From: DAOPYE01 sp035352715
Lineage (GTDB): Bacteria > Acidobacteriota > Holophagae > Holophagales > Holophagaceae
Assembly (NCBI GenBank): GCA_035352715.1
Contig: DAOPYE010000102.1
Coordinates: 1 to 8,669 of the forward strand
Direction of reading: 5' to 3'
DNA length: 8,669 bases
Shown: positions 1-6,734 of the stretch, in pieces
Position numbering within the stretch: position 1 is the stretch's first letter
How the letters are laid out: each line of letters begins with the position of its first letter
The notes under the pieces: model-generated
What the model was told of the DNA's origin: nothing
The model's input: the letters and a program-made list of their open reading frames with translations, nothing else
The model's database searches: none
Translations under genes and position numbers: made by a program

Positions 1-1122
1 GGCGAGGCCCACGCGCCGAACTTCGTCCTTGAACAGCTCGCGCAGGGGCTCCACCAGCTTGAGCTTCATGAACTCGGGCAGGCCGCCCACGTTGTGATGG
101 CTCTTCACCAGCACGGCACCACCGATGCCGCTGGATTCAATGACATCGGGGTACAGCGTGCCCTGGGCCAGGAAATCCGCATGGACATCCAGGGCCTCGC
201 GTTCGAAGACATCGATGAAGGTTTTGCCGATGATCTTGCGCTTCTGCTCGGGGTCGCTGGTGCCATCCAGGGCGGTGAGAAACTCGACGGAGGCATCCAC
301 CCAGCGGATGTTGATATCGAATGGGCCGAATGCCTCCTGCACATGGCGCATCTCATCCTTGCGCATGACGCCCGTATCCACGAACACGCATGTGAGCTGC
401 TTGCCGATGGCCTTGTGCAACAGCAGGGCGGCCACGCTGGAATCCACGCCGCCCGAAAGGCCCAGGACAACGCGGCCATCGCCCACCTGCTGACGGATGT
501 GCTCGACCTTCTCTTCGATGAAGTGGCCAGCGTTCCAATCCAGCTTCATGCCGCAGACATGGAGGAAGTTCACCAGCAGGGTGTTGCCGTGGACGGTGTG
601 CGTGACCTCGGGATGGAACTGGATGCCGAAGCGCCGCAAGGCCCGATCCTCCATGGCCGCCACGGGAACGCCAGGGGTATGGGCGCTGATGGTGAACCCC
701 TTGGGGGCCTTCTCCACATGATCGCCATGGCTCATCCAGACGAGCTGTTCCTTGTCGAGGCCCTGGAAGAGGATGCTGTCGCCGTCCGTGACCTGGATGT
801 CGGCCTTGCCGTATTCGCGCTTGGTGGCGCGGTGGATCTGGCCGCCGAAATCGCGCGCCATGAGCTGCATGCCGTAACAGACGCCCAGCACAGGGACGCC
901 CAGCTCGAAGATGGCGGGGTCCACGCCAGGCGCGCCCGGTTCCAGCACTGAGTTCGGTCCGCCCGACAGGATCACGCCTCGCAGATCATCGCCGCCAATC
1001 TCGCGCGCCGTCGCATTGGATCCATAGACCAGGCCAAAGGCGCCAAGCTCGCGCAGCCTGCGCGTGATGAGGCGGGTGTACTGGCTGCCGTAATCCAGAA
1101 TGGCGATGCGCTCGTGATGCAT
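1..1122 (-). CDS. guaA: GMP synthase (glutamine-hydrolysing), C-terminus outside window
   Basis: GMP synthase converts XMP to GMP in the cytoplasm, using ATP and ammonia released from glutamine; it is the last step of de novo guanine nucleotide synthesis. The 374 visible residues open with MHHERIAILDYGSQYTRLI, the start of a class I glutamine amidotransferase domain. Its nucleophile is C82 in GVCYGMQ, and its other catalytic residues are H170 and E172 in FHPEVTH. The ATP pyrophosphatase domain follows, with the P-loop LSGGVDSS at about 222-229, then KRKIIG, AQGTLYPDVIES and KSHHNVGGLP. The family is usually about 510-525 residues, so the end of the pyrophosphatase domain and the dimerisation domain lie beyond position 1. 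The ATG at 1122-1120 is preceded by AAAGGGAC about 5 bases upstream. No frameshift is seen. The gene faces away from the prenyltransferase gene, with 440 bp between them. Confidence 0.97.
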   Translation of the reverse strand, partial: MHHERIAILDYGSQYTRLITRRLRELGAFGLVYGSNATAREIGGDDLRGVILSGGPNSVLEPGAPGVDPAIFELGVPVLGVCYGMQLMARDFGGQIHRATKREYGKADIQVTDGDSILFQGLDKEQLVWMSHGDHVEKAPKGFTISAHTPGVPVAAMEDRALRRFGIQFHPEVTHTVHGNTLLVNFLHVCGMKLDWNAGHFIEEKVEHIRQQVGDGRVVLGLSGGVDSSVAALLLHKAIGKQLTCVFVDTGVMRKDEMRHVQEAFGPFDINIRWVDASVEFLTALDGTSDPEQKRKIIGKTFIDVFEREALDVHADFLAQGTLYPDVIESSGIGGAVLVKSHHNVGGLPEFMKLKLVEPLRELFKDEVRRVGLA

Positions 1123-1562
1123 GTTCTGTCCCTTTGAACCAATTCGTGAGGATTTCGTGAATGACTGCGATCGCTGCCAGATCGTTTGGGGTTCTCTTGG
1201 AGTCACGTCAGGAGACTGAACAACCCGCAGATCCCACCCTGAGTTTCGCATCTCTGCTGCGCTTTTGCCTCCAGAGATGATGCTGCCGCTTGGACGAGAA
1301 GGCCCTCGCAGACCCTCCGCGCAAGGGGGATGCGGCAACAGAAACTCCGTGCGGCTGATGGCTTTCTAGCCCCCGGGCAGAGTCAAAATCCTAACCTACG
1401 CCCAGGCATCAGAGAAGGCCGTGGATGAGGCTCGTCGCTTTGATTTGGGGTGCTTTCTTGTCGCCCTCTCGGAACTGCGAACCAAAGGTGTTGTTGAAGC
1501 CCTGGCAAAAGCGGCAGAATCCATGAACATCGGATCCACCGATCTTTCCATGGGACTGCGCC
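1123..1562. other. Divergent intergenic region between guaA and the prenyltransferase gene
   Basis: I see no convincing gene in these 440 bp. The open frames that touch it have no recognisable family pattern and mostly continue as shadows into the prenyltransferase gene. The region should hold the guaA promoter (minus strand) and the promoter for the plus-strand run that begins at 1563, but I could not pick out a good sigma-70 pair for either. No purine riboswitch core was recognised in the guaA leader. A short direct repeat, TTCGTGA, occurs twice close to the guaA ribosome binding site (about 1143-1160), and a short inverted repeat lies at 1249-1279. Confidence 0.5.
1249..1279. repeat. 8-bp perfect inverted repeat in the guaA leader region
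   Basis: CATCTCTG (1249-1256) and CAGAGATG (1272-1279) are perfect inverted copies separated by 15 bases. It could form a hairpin in a guaA transcript leader or be a protein site. It lacks a trailing T-run and the loop is long, so it does not look like a terminator. An 8-bp match in a gap this size can arise by chance. Confidence 0.25.
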
Positions 1563-2438
1563 TTGCATTGTTTCAAGCAATCCAAAGAGCTGCTCGACAT
1601 GATCAAGTTCGAGCACACCGTTTTTGCGCTGCCATTCGCGTTTCTAGGGGCTTTTGCGGCGGCGGATGGAACGATTCCGGCCCGGTGGACGCTGTTCTGG
1701 ATTCTGCTGGCGATGGTGGGGGCGCGAACGGCGGCGATGACGTTCAACCGACTGGTGGACGCCGATGTGGATGCGCAGAACCCCCGCACGCAAAACCGGG
1801 CTCTGCCCGCGGGGCGGGTGAGCCATGGGGCTGCTTGGGGCCTGTTGGGCATGGCCTGCGCGCTGCTCGGGTTTGCGGCGGGGATGCTGGGGCCTCTGCC
1901 CTGGAAGTTGGCGCCCCTGGCACTGTTCATCATCCTGGGCTATTCGCTTTGCAAGCGATTCACGAGCTGGTCGCATGTGGTGCTGGGGATCTCGCTAGCG
2001 GGGGCGCCGCTGGGGGCCTGGATCGCCGTGGCGGGGCGCATCGACGCCGCGGCGTGGTTCCTGGCCTTCGGCGTCATGGCTTGGACCGCAGGCTTTGATA
2101 TTCTCTACGCCCTCCATGATCGGGAGTTCGATCAAGCGGCGGGGCTGCGATCCATTCCGGCGCGCCTGGGGGTGCGGAACGCGCTTTGGCTTTCCCGCCT
2201 GTTGCACCTGTTGGCCCTCGTTTGCTGGGCTCTCTTTGAACGACGCATGCAATCGCACTTCTTTCCTTGGCTGGCGTGGCTGGCGGTCGCCGTGATTCTC
2301 GTCCGGGAGCAATGGGTCATGCGCGAGGGCAAGCTGGAGCATCTGGATCATGCGTTCTTCACGCTGAACAGCCTGGTTGGGCTTTTTTTCCTGGTCGGAC
2401 ATGGATGCGAATGGTTGTTGACGGCAACCCTGGCCTGA
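1563..2438 (+). CDS. mqnP: UbiA-family prenyltransferase, MqnP-like (menaquinone biosynthesis)
   Basis: This is an integral membrane prenyltransferase that attaches a polyprenyl chain to an aromatic acceptor in quinone biosynthesis. Both Mg-diphosphate motifs are present: N62-xxx-D66-xxx-D70 in FNRLVDADVDAQNPRT, and D179, D186 and D190 in FDILYALHDREFD. Several hydrophobic stretches run from about residue 43 to the end, as expected of the roughly nine-helix fold, and 291 residues is a normal length. The block IKFEHTVFALPFA near the N-terminus and the FNRL..D.D..NPRT..R.LPAG block are, from memory, typical of the UbiA-like branch assigned to the futalosine menaquinone route (MqnP) rather than of E. 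coli UbiA. The start is chosen as TTG 1563, with GGGA about 7 bases upstream, because family members usually carry 10-15 residues before IKFEHTVF. ATG 1599 is the alternative. The exact acceptor substrate cannot be settled from this window. Confidence 0.88.
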   Translation: MHCFKQSKELLDMIKFEHTVFALPFAFLGAFAAADGTIPARWTLFWILLAMVGARTAAMTFNRLVDADVDAQNPRTQNRALPAGRVSHGAAWGLLGMACALLGFAAGMLGPLPWKLAPLALFIILGYSLCKRFTSWSHVVLGISLAGAPLGAWIAVAGRIDAAAWFLAFGVMAWTAGFDILYALHDREFDQAAGLRSIPARLGVRNALWLSRLLHLLALVCWALFERRMQSHFFPWLAWLAVAVILVREQWVMREGKLEHLDHAFFTLNSLVGLFFLVGHGCEWLLTATLA

Positions 2439-2492
2439 TGGGTTAGGAAAAAGGCATCGACATCGGGGATCTTCCAACGTAGGCTTGATGAA

Positions 2493-3473
2493 ATGTCCAC
2501 CAAGTCAACTGCCCGCCGCGCCTTGCGGCTGAGTCGTCCGGATACCGAGCAGTTCTTCGGAGTCATGCTGGTGTTCAGCCGCCGCACGTTCAGCTGGACG
2601 CTGACGCGCAAGACGCTGCTTTGGACCCTGGGGCTGGTGCTTGGCTTTTCCGGGCTGGCGATGATGGGATCCGCCTACGGATTCTGGGCCACGAAAAAGC
2701 TGATGAGCTTCTCGCAGCTTCAGCGCGAGACTCGCACCCAGCAGCTGCAGCTGCGCCAGGCCTTGGATCAAGCCGGCCAGTTGCAGGACGAATTGGGGCG
2801 GCTGACGCAACAGATGAACGATCTCGGCCAGGTTCTGGATAACAAGAGCGCCAGTCCGTCTCTTCCTCCGCCTCCTGGAACCCAGCCTGCGCCCGTTCCG
2901 GCGCCTCATGGTGGCGCGCCTGCCGGCGGCGGAAGCCATCGGGTGATGCAGCTGCGCACGGATCTCGAACGCTCCAGCGCTCAGGCCAAGCTCATCCGCG
3001 CCAGGATGGAACCCATCATCGAACGGTGGAACCATACACCCTCCATCTGGCCGACGGCTGGCTATCTCAGCTCGGGCTTCGGGCTCCGCATCAGCCCTTT
3101 CTCGCGCAGGAACGAGGCGGATGACGGTCTATTGGGCTATCACACTGGCTTCGATATCTCGAACACTGAAGGAACCCCCATCCAGGCCACGGCGGATGGT
3201 ACTGTGGAATTCGCCGGGTGGTACGAACGCTACGGCAATGCGGTCATCCTGAAGCACGGCTCGGAGGTGGGTACCCTGTATGCTCACATGTCACGGGTCG
3301 ATGTTCGACCGGGACAACGGGTCAGCCGAGGCGATATTCTTGGGGCCATGGGCCGAACAGGCGCTGCGACAGGGGTACACCTTCACTACGAGGTGCGCGT
3401 AAACGGACGTCCGGTCAACCCTCAGCCATACATGCGTCTTCAGCGACAATGGTTATCGACCCTCAAAAGATAG
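2493..3473 (+). CDS. Membrane-anchored M23 (LytM-type) peptidoglycan endopeptidase
   Basis: This is a predicted zinc metallopeptidase that cuts peptide cross-links in peptidoglycan, anchored in the inner membrane with its catalytic domain in the periplasm. In order: a basic cytoplasmic tail (1-42), one membrane segment (about 43-65), a Gln/Leu-rich coiled coil (about 72-116), a Pro/Gly-rich linker (about 119-148), a second helix (about 149-180), and an M23 domain (about 187-312). The zinc and catalytic residues are intact: H217 and D221 in GYHTGFD, and H296 and H298 in GVHLHYEV, so it should be active rather than an EnvC/NlpD-like degenerate activator. ATG 2493 is kept because it includes the conserved-looking stretch FFGVMLVFSRRTF before the helix; its ribosome binding site is weak. 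It lies 54 bp after the prenyltransferase gene and 8 bp before a bactofilin gene, suggesting a role in cell shape or localised wall remodelling. Confidence 0.93.
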   Translation: MSTKSTARRALRLSRPDTEQFFGVMLVFSRRTFSWTLTRKTLLWTLGLVLGFSGLAMMGSAYGFWATKKLMSFSQLQRETRTQQLQLRQALDQAGQLQDELGRLTQQMNDLGQVLDNKSASPSLPPPPGTQPAPVPAPHGGAPAGGGSHRVMQLRTDLERSSAQAKLIRARMEPIIERWNHTPSIWPTAGYLSSGFGLRISPFSRRNEADDGLLGYHTGFDISNTEGTPIQATADGTVEFAGWYERYGNAVILKHGSEVGTLYAHMSRVDVRPGQRVSRGDILGAMGRTGAATGVHLHYEVRVNGRPVNPQPYMRLQRQWLSTLKR

Positions 3474-3481
3474 GGCACGCT

Positions 3482-4003
3482 ATGTTCAACAACACTTCCA
3501 CACCCGCAACGAGTCATGGTGCCGGAAAGAAGCGCCCGGAACCCGTTCAGGCGATCCACACCCTGCTGGGCACGGATACCTTGTGGAAGGGAGAGATCCA
3601 CAGTGGGCCCAACAGCCTGCGGATCGAGGGCACGGTTGAGGGCACCATCCACAGTGAGGGAGAGGTTACGGTGGCGCCCACGGGCTTCATCAAAGGCACC
3701 ATCCACGCCAAGCACCTCATCGTGACCGGCAAGGTGGAAGGCATCTTCAAGATCTCGGAGTGCCTGGAAATCCACGGTACCGGCTGGGTCGAGGGCGAGG
3801 TCGAGGTGGGATCGCTCGTCGTGGATGAAGGCGGCACGCTGCTGGGCAGCTGCACCCGGCGCGGTGTCACGAGCAGCAAGGCCAAGGAGAAAGAGGCTAC
3901 GGCCCCCGCGAAGCTGGCGAAAGCGGAAGAGCGGTTTCACGACCGGTCCGTACTGCCCGGCGTGACCCCTGCGGCCCAGGAGTTCGGCCACACGAAGTCC
4001 TGA
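3482..4003 (+). CDS. Bactofilin (polymer-forming cytoskeletal protein)
   Basis: Bactofilins polymerise without nucleotide into filaments or sheets under the inner membrane and position wall enzymes. The protein has 173 residues. A short N-terminal tail beginning MFNNTS is followed by the bactofilin (DUF583) beta-helix at about 27-125, recognisable from its regular G-x-[VI] turns such as LRIEGTVEGTIHSEGEV, FIKGTIHAKHLIVTGKVEG and WVEGEVEVGSLVV. A charged, Lys/Ala/Glu-rich C-terminal tail (about 126-173) completes it. The MF start recalls the membrane-targeting N-terminus of other bactofilins, but this is only a resemblance. ATG 3482 lies 8 bp after the peptidase stop, and GATAGGG, which overlaps that stop codon, can serve as the ribosome binding site. 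An upstream in-frame ATG near 3449 lies inside the peptidase gene and is less likely. Bactofilin-M23 pairs are established in cell-shape systems (Helicobacter CcmA-Csd1, Hyphomonas BacA-LmdC). Confidence 0.93.
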   Translation: MFNNTSTPATSHGAGKKRPEPVQAIHTLLGTDTLWKGEIHSGPNSLRIEGTVEGTIHSEGEVTVAPTGFIKGTIHAKHLIVTGKVEGIFKISECLEIHGTGWVEGEVEVGSLVVDEGGTLLGSCTRRGVTSSKAKEKEATAPAKLAKAEERFHDRSVLPGVTPAAQEFGHTKS

Positions 4004-4027
4004 CGTCCATCAGCGGAAAGATGAACG

Positions 4028-4058
4028 CGAAAAGGCCTCCAGAATGGAGGCCTTTTCG
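4028..4058. terminator. Bidirectional intrinsic terminator
   Basis: CGAAAAGGCCTCC (4028-4040), loop AGAAT (4041-4045), then GGAGGCCTTTTCG (4046-4058): a perfect 13-bp stem with a GC-rich core flanked by A and T runs on both sides. It lies 25 bp after the bactofilin stop and 21 bp beyond the pentapeptide stop on the other strand, so it can end both converging transcripts. The T-run is only four bases in each direction. Confidence 0.88.
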
Positions 4059-4078
4059 ATGGGCAAGGACGTTGTGGC

Positions 4079-6421
4079 TCAGCGCTTGGCGCCCGCCAGG
4101 TTGGCCCCATCCAGCTGCGCGGACTGCAGGTTGGTCTCGCGAAGATCCGCGCCACCCATGTTGGCGCCGCTGAGCTTGGCACTTCCCAGGTTCGCGCGCG
4201 AAAGGTTGGCGCCCGTGAGATTGGCCCAGACCATGTTGGCGCCGCTGAGATTGGCCCCGGCAAGGTTGGCGCCTTCCAGGGAGGCGTCGATGAGGTTGGT
4301 CGAGCGCATGTAGGCGCGGGTGAGATTCACGCCGCCCAGGCGCGTGCCGCTAAGGTTCGCGCCATCCAGGTAGGTGTCGCGCAGAATGGTTTCCCGAAGA
4401 TCCGCGCCGCACAGATTGGCCCCATCCAGATTGGCTTCGGTGAAGTTCGCGCCCGCGAGGTTGGCTTCGCGCAGATCTACGCCGCGCAGATCGGCCCACA
4501 CAAGGCTCGTGTTCGAGAGGTCCGCGCCGCGCAGATTCGCTTCGTTGAGGTTGGCCTGATAGAAGTCAGCCTTGGCAAGATTGGCCCCGGCCAGATTGGC
4601 TTCGCTGAGGTTCGTGCGGTATTCGCCCCAGGATTCCGTCGGCAGGGAAGCGAGCTTGATCCCTTCCAGGTTGGCCTTCTGGAGATTGGCCCCGAACAGG
4701 CTGGCGCCGCTGAAATCGGCATCCTGGAGATCCGATCCGCTCAGATCGCTCTGGTTCAGATTGGCTCCGATTGCCCTGGCGCCCCTCAAGACCACGCCCG
4801 CGAGTTTCGCCCGGGTCAGGTTGGCGTTCTCAAGCACGGCCCGATTGAGGTCCGCACCCTCCAGGTTGACGCCATTGAGATCCACGTCGCTGAGGTTGAC
4901 GGCCACCAGGATGGCGTTCTCCAGGCTGGCACCGGTCAGATGCGCGCCAGTGAGGTTCGCGCCGTTCAGGTTGCAGCTGAGAATCACGCCCGAGAGATCG
5001 GCGCCGCTCAGGTCGGCCTTGCTGAGATCCGTGCCGCACAGATTGGCGGTGCGCAGATCGACGCCGTTGAGGACCGCGCCGCTCAGGTTTGCGCCTCCGA
5101 GCATCGTTCCCGAGAAGTTCGCCTGCTTGAAGATGGCACCGCTCAGGTTGGCCCCGTCCAGCTTGGCGCTGGAGAGATCTGCCTGGCTCAGGTCCGCCCC
5201 GCGGAGGTTCTTCTCGCTCAGGTCGACACCTTGAAGATCCGCACCGACCAGGATGGTTCCGGCCAGCACAGCGCCATCCAGGATCGCGCCATTGAGGCTG
5301 GTGCCGCTCAGGTTCGCATCGCTGAGATCCGCGCCGCTCAGGTTGATTTCCCGCAGATCGGCTTTCGAGAGATTGGCGTGCTGAAGGTTGGCGCTGGCCA
5401 TAAGCGCGCCGCTGAGTCGTGCGCCACTGAGGTTCGCGCCCGTCAGCATGGCCGCACTGAGGATCGTGCCATTCAGATCGGCGCCATGCATGTCCGCGCC
5501 GCTGAGGTTCGCGCCTTCCAGGTTGGCCTGCTGCAACACGGCCCCGCCCAGATCGGCGTTGCTGAGGTTCGTCAGGCTGAGATCCATCCCGCGCAGGTTG
5601 GTTCCGTTCAAGCCGGCACCGCTCAGGTTCGCGCCGGCAAAATTGGGAATATCGTTCGTTTCGTAATTCAGGATGTCGAGGAAGCGCAGATCCGCGCCCA
5701 CGAGGTTGGCGCCCGCGAGATTGGTTCCGCGAAGATTGGCCCGGCTCAGATCCGCGGTCTCCAGATTCGCGCCATTCAGATTGGCCCAGTGAAGATCCGC
5801 CTGAGCCAGCTTGGCGCTGCGGAGATTGGCTTCGTTGATGGATGCGCCGCCCAGATTGGCGGAGGCGAGCAAGGCGCCTTCCAGGTTCGCGCCGATCAGC
5901 GAAGCGCCGACGAGGTTCGCCTGGCTCAGATCGGCCCCGGAGAGATCAGCCCCATCGAGAATCGTTTGATGAAGATCCGCCCCCTGGAGGTTCGCCTGAC
6001 GCAGATCCTTGCCCCGCAGATCCACGCCACTGAAGTTCACGCCAGCCAACACCGCGCCGCTCAATACGGCGCCTTTCAGGTTCGGCAGCGTCGCCTGGTC
6101 ATACTGCAGGATGTCGAAATAGCTCAAATCCGCATGGGCGAGATTGACGCCGTTCAGGTTTGCGCCTTTCAGCTCAGCGCGGCTGAGATTGGCGCCCTCA
6201 AGATCCGCATTTTCCAGCGTCGCGAGACGAAGATCGGCACCCGAGAGGTTCGCCGAACGCAGGGCGCATCCGCTGAGGATCGAGCCCGCAAGGTTGGCCC
6301 CGGAGAGGTCCGCGTCCGAGAAGTCGAAGCCCTTGAGATCCAGACCGCTCAGGTCCGTCCGTTGGAAGTTTTTCCCTGATTTCAGGATGAAAATGACTTC
6401 CTTGCGCGTCAATTCGCTCAT
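4079..6421 (-). CDS. Giant 780-residue pentapeptide-repeat protein
   Basis: The protein is almost entirely tandem A(D/N)LxX pentapeptides from about residue 22 to 778, roughly 145 units. Such repeats fold as a right-handed quadrilateral beta-helix with four pentads per coil, so about 36 coils and, at the known rise per coil, a rod of the order of 17 nm. A short N-terminal segment (MSELTRKEVIFILKSGKNF) looks like an amphipathic cap. There is no signal peptide, membrane helix or enzymatic domain, so it should be cytosolic. Three interruptions stand out: residues 100-114 and 246-260, which are related to each other and each shift the register by one, and residues 591-604. A four-residue unit at 482-485 shifts it back. 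The ATG at 6421 has a strong AAAGGAAG ribosome binding site. It is a lone gene between a shared terminator and a divergent gene. The characterised gyrase-mimicking members (Qnr, MfpA, about 180-220 residues) are far shorter, so function is not assigned. Confidence 0.95.
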   Translation of the reverse strand: MSELTRKEVIFILKSGKNFQRTDLSGLDLKGFDFSDADLSGANLAGSILSGCALRSANLSGADLRLATLENADLEGANLSRAELKGANLNGVNLAHADLSYFDILQYDQATLPNLKGAVLSGAVLAGVNFSGVDLRGKDLRQANLQGADLHQTILDGADLSGADLSQANLVGASLIGANLEGALLASANLGGASINEANLRSAKLAQADLHWANLNGANLETADLSRANLRGTNLAGANLVGADLRFLDILNYETNDIPNFAGANLSGAGLNGTNLRGMDLSLTNLSNADLGGAVLQQANLEGANLSGADMHGADLNGTILSAAMLTGANLSGARLSGALMASANLQHANLSKADLREINLSGADLSDANLSGTSLNGAILDGAVLAGTILVGADLQGVDLSEKNLRGADLSQADLSSAKLDGANLSGAIFKQANFSGTMLGGANLSGAVLNGVDLRTANLCGTDLSKADLSGADLSGVILSCNLNGANLTGAHLTGASLENAILVAVNLSDVDLNGVNLEGADLNRAVLENANLTRAKLAGVVLRGARAIGANLNQSDLSGSDLQDADFSGASLFGANLQKANLEGIKLASLPTESWGEYRTNLSEANLAGANLAKADFYQANLNEANLRGADLSNTSLVWADLRGVDLREANLAGANFTEANLDGANLCGADLRETILRDTYLDGANLSGTRLGGVNLTRAYMRSTNLIDASLEGANLAGANLSGANMVWANLTGANLSRANLGSAKLSGANMGGADLRETNLQSAQLDGANLAGAKR
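5642..5686 (-). other. Second non-pentapeptide insertion, related to the first
   Basis: Residues 246-260 (RFLDILNYETNDIPN) again break the pentads and shift the register by one. The resemblance to the insertion at residues 100-114 indicates that it was duplicated with the surrounding repeats or kept for the same purpose. Confidence 0.6.
6080..6124 (-). other. First non-pentapeptide insertion in the repeat rod
   Basis: Residues 100-114 (SYFDILQYDQATLPN) break the pentad pattern and move the Leu register by one residue. They share D-I-L-x-Y-x4-(L/I)-P-N with a second insertion 146 residues later. They may form a surface loop or an irregular coil, comparable in position type to the loops that matter for Qnr activity. 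Confidence 0.6.
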
Positions 6422-6425
6422 GGAA

Positions 6426-6433
6426 CTTCCTTT
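6426..6433 (-). promoter_or_regulatory. Ribosome binding site of the pentapeptide gene
   Basis: AAAGGAAG on the minus strand, 4 bases before the ATG, is a near-consensus Shine-Dalgarno sequence. It fixes the start at 6421 and suggests efficient translation. Confidence 0.75.
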
Positions 6434-6505
6434 ATGTGCCAGGCCCTGAGACCTGCCTTCAACCGTTCGCTACCAGATGGTTTCGACCAAGTTATGATCC
6501 GATCG

Positions 6506-6535
6506 AGTGTAGCCCCTTGCTCCGCACCCCATCAA
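6506..6535 (-). promoter_or_regulatory. Candidate sigma-70 promoter for the pentapeptide gene
   Basis: On the minus strand TTGATG (6535-6530) is followed after 18 bases by TACACT (6511-6506). Each hexamer matches consensus at four of six positions. It would give a leader of about 75-80 bases. Sequence resemblance only. Confidence 0.3.
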
Positions 6536-6645
6536 CAGGATTTGCTGCGACCTTGCAGCCCTTTTCCCGAGCCTCCTGGCAGGGAAGGGTGCGATCGAAC
6601 GCCTTTGCTCAAGTCTTGCTGGAATCCCGCTGGATGCGGCTTTAA

Positions 6646-6675
6646 TTCATTCCGTCGTTCGGTGATCGGTAAAAT
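6646..6675 (+). promoter_or_regulatory. Candidate promoter for the HAD phosphatase gene
   Basis: TAAAAT (6670-6675) matches the -10 consensus at five of six positions. The best -35 at 18-base spacing, TTCATT (6646-6651), is weak. The -10 sits between ATCGG and CCGAT arms, which could mark a small operator. The start codon is about 60 bases downstream. Confidence 0.25.
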
Positions 6676-6734
6676 CCGATGCGATTCGAATTTGAAGGCG
6701 GCCAACGGTAGCATGGGATCTGGAACGAGAACTC

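Larger units (their letters stand above)
4088..6358 (-). repeat. 15-bp-periodic coding repeat (pentapeptide units)
   Basis: At the DNA level the pentapeptide gene is a diverged 15-bp tandem array (minus-strand theme roughly GGCGCCAACCTGAGC). Copies differ at many positions, mostly in the two variable codons and at third bases, so it is an old, selected array rather than a recently expanded satellite. The 15-bp period keeps several antisense frames open over long distances. Confidence 0.85.
6422..6734. other. Divergent promoter region between the pentapeptide and HAD phosphatase genes
   Basis: These 313 bp hold no convincing gene; short open frames here show no family pattern. The region is less GC-rich near both gene starts and should carry both promoters. 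Candidate sigma-70-like elements for each direction are listed separately. A small ATCGG/CCGAT inverted repeat brackets the plus-strand candidate -10 (6665-6680). Confidence 0.5.

Noticed and set aside
94..951. A 285-residue plus-strand open frame
   Set aside because: It is fully antisense to guaA, whose motifs are unmistakable; high GC content explains the lack of stops.
1249..1279. Inverted repeat as a guaA attenuator or riboswitch
   Set aside because: There are only 8-bp arms with a 15-base loop, no T-run and no purine-riboswitch core; it is within what chance could give, so it is listed only as a low-confidence repeat.
1421..2098. A 225-residue plus-strand open frame overlapping the prenyltransferase
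   Set aside because: It overlaps the prenyltransferase in another frame, and its translation is low-complexity Gly/Arg/Ala with no family pattern.
3218..3481. An upstream extension of the bactofilin frame
   Set aside because: The extension lies inside the peptidase gene and its residues are not bactofilin-like. ATG 3482 has a suitable ribosome binding site and gives the normal length.
4088..6358. CRISPR or satellite-type tandem array
   Set aside because: The period is 15 bp with no spacers, copies are diverged, and the array is in frame throughout as a coding pentapeptide repeat.
4940..6379. A 479-residue open frame antisense to the pentapeptide gene, with its own AAQIR-like five-residue periodicity
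   Set aside because: The 15-bp repeat keeps antisense frames open because each repeat has the same stop-free antisense reading. The composition is an echo of the sense repeats, several other antisense frames are open too, and the sense strand has a strong ribosome binding site and a known fold.
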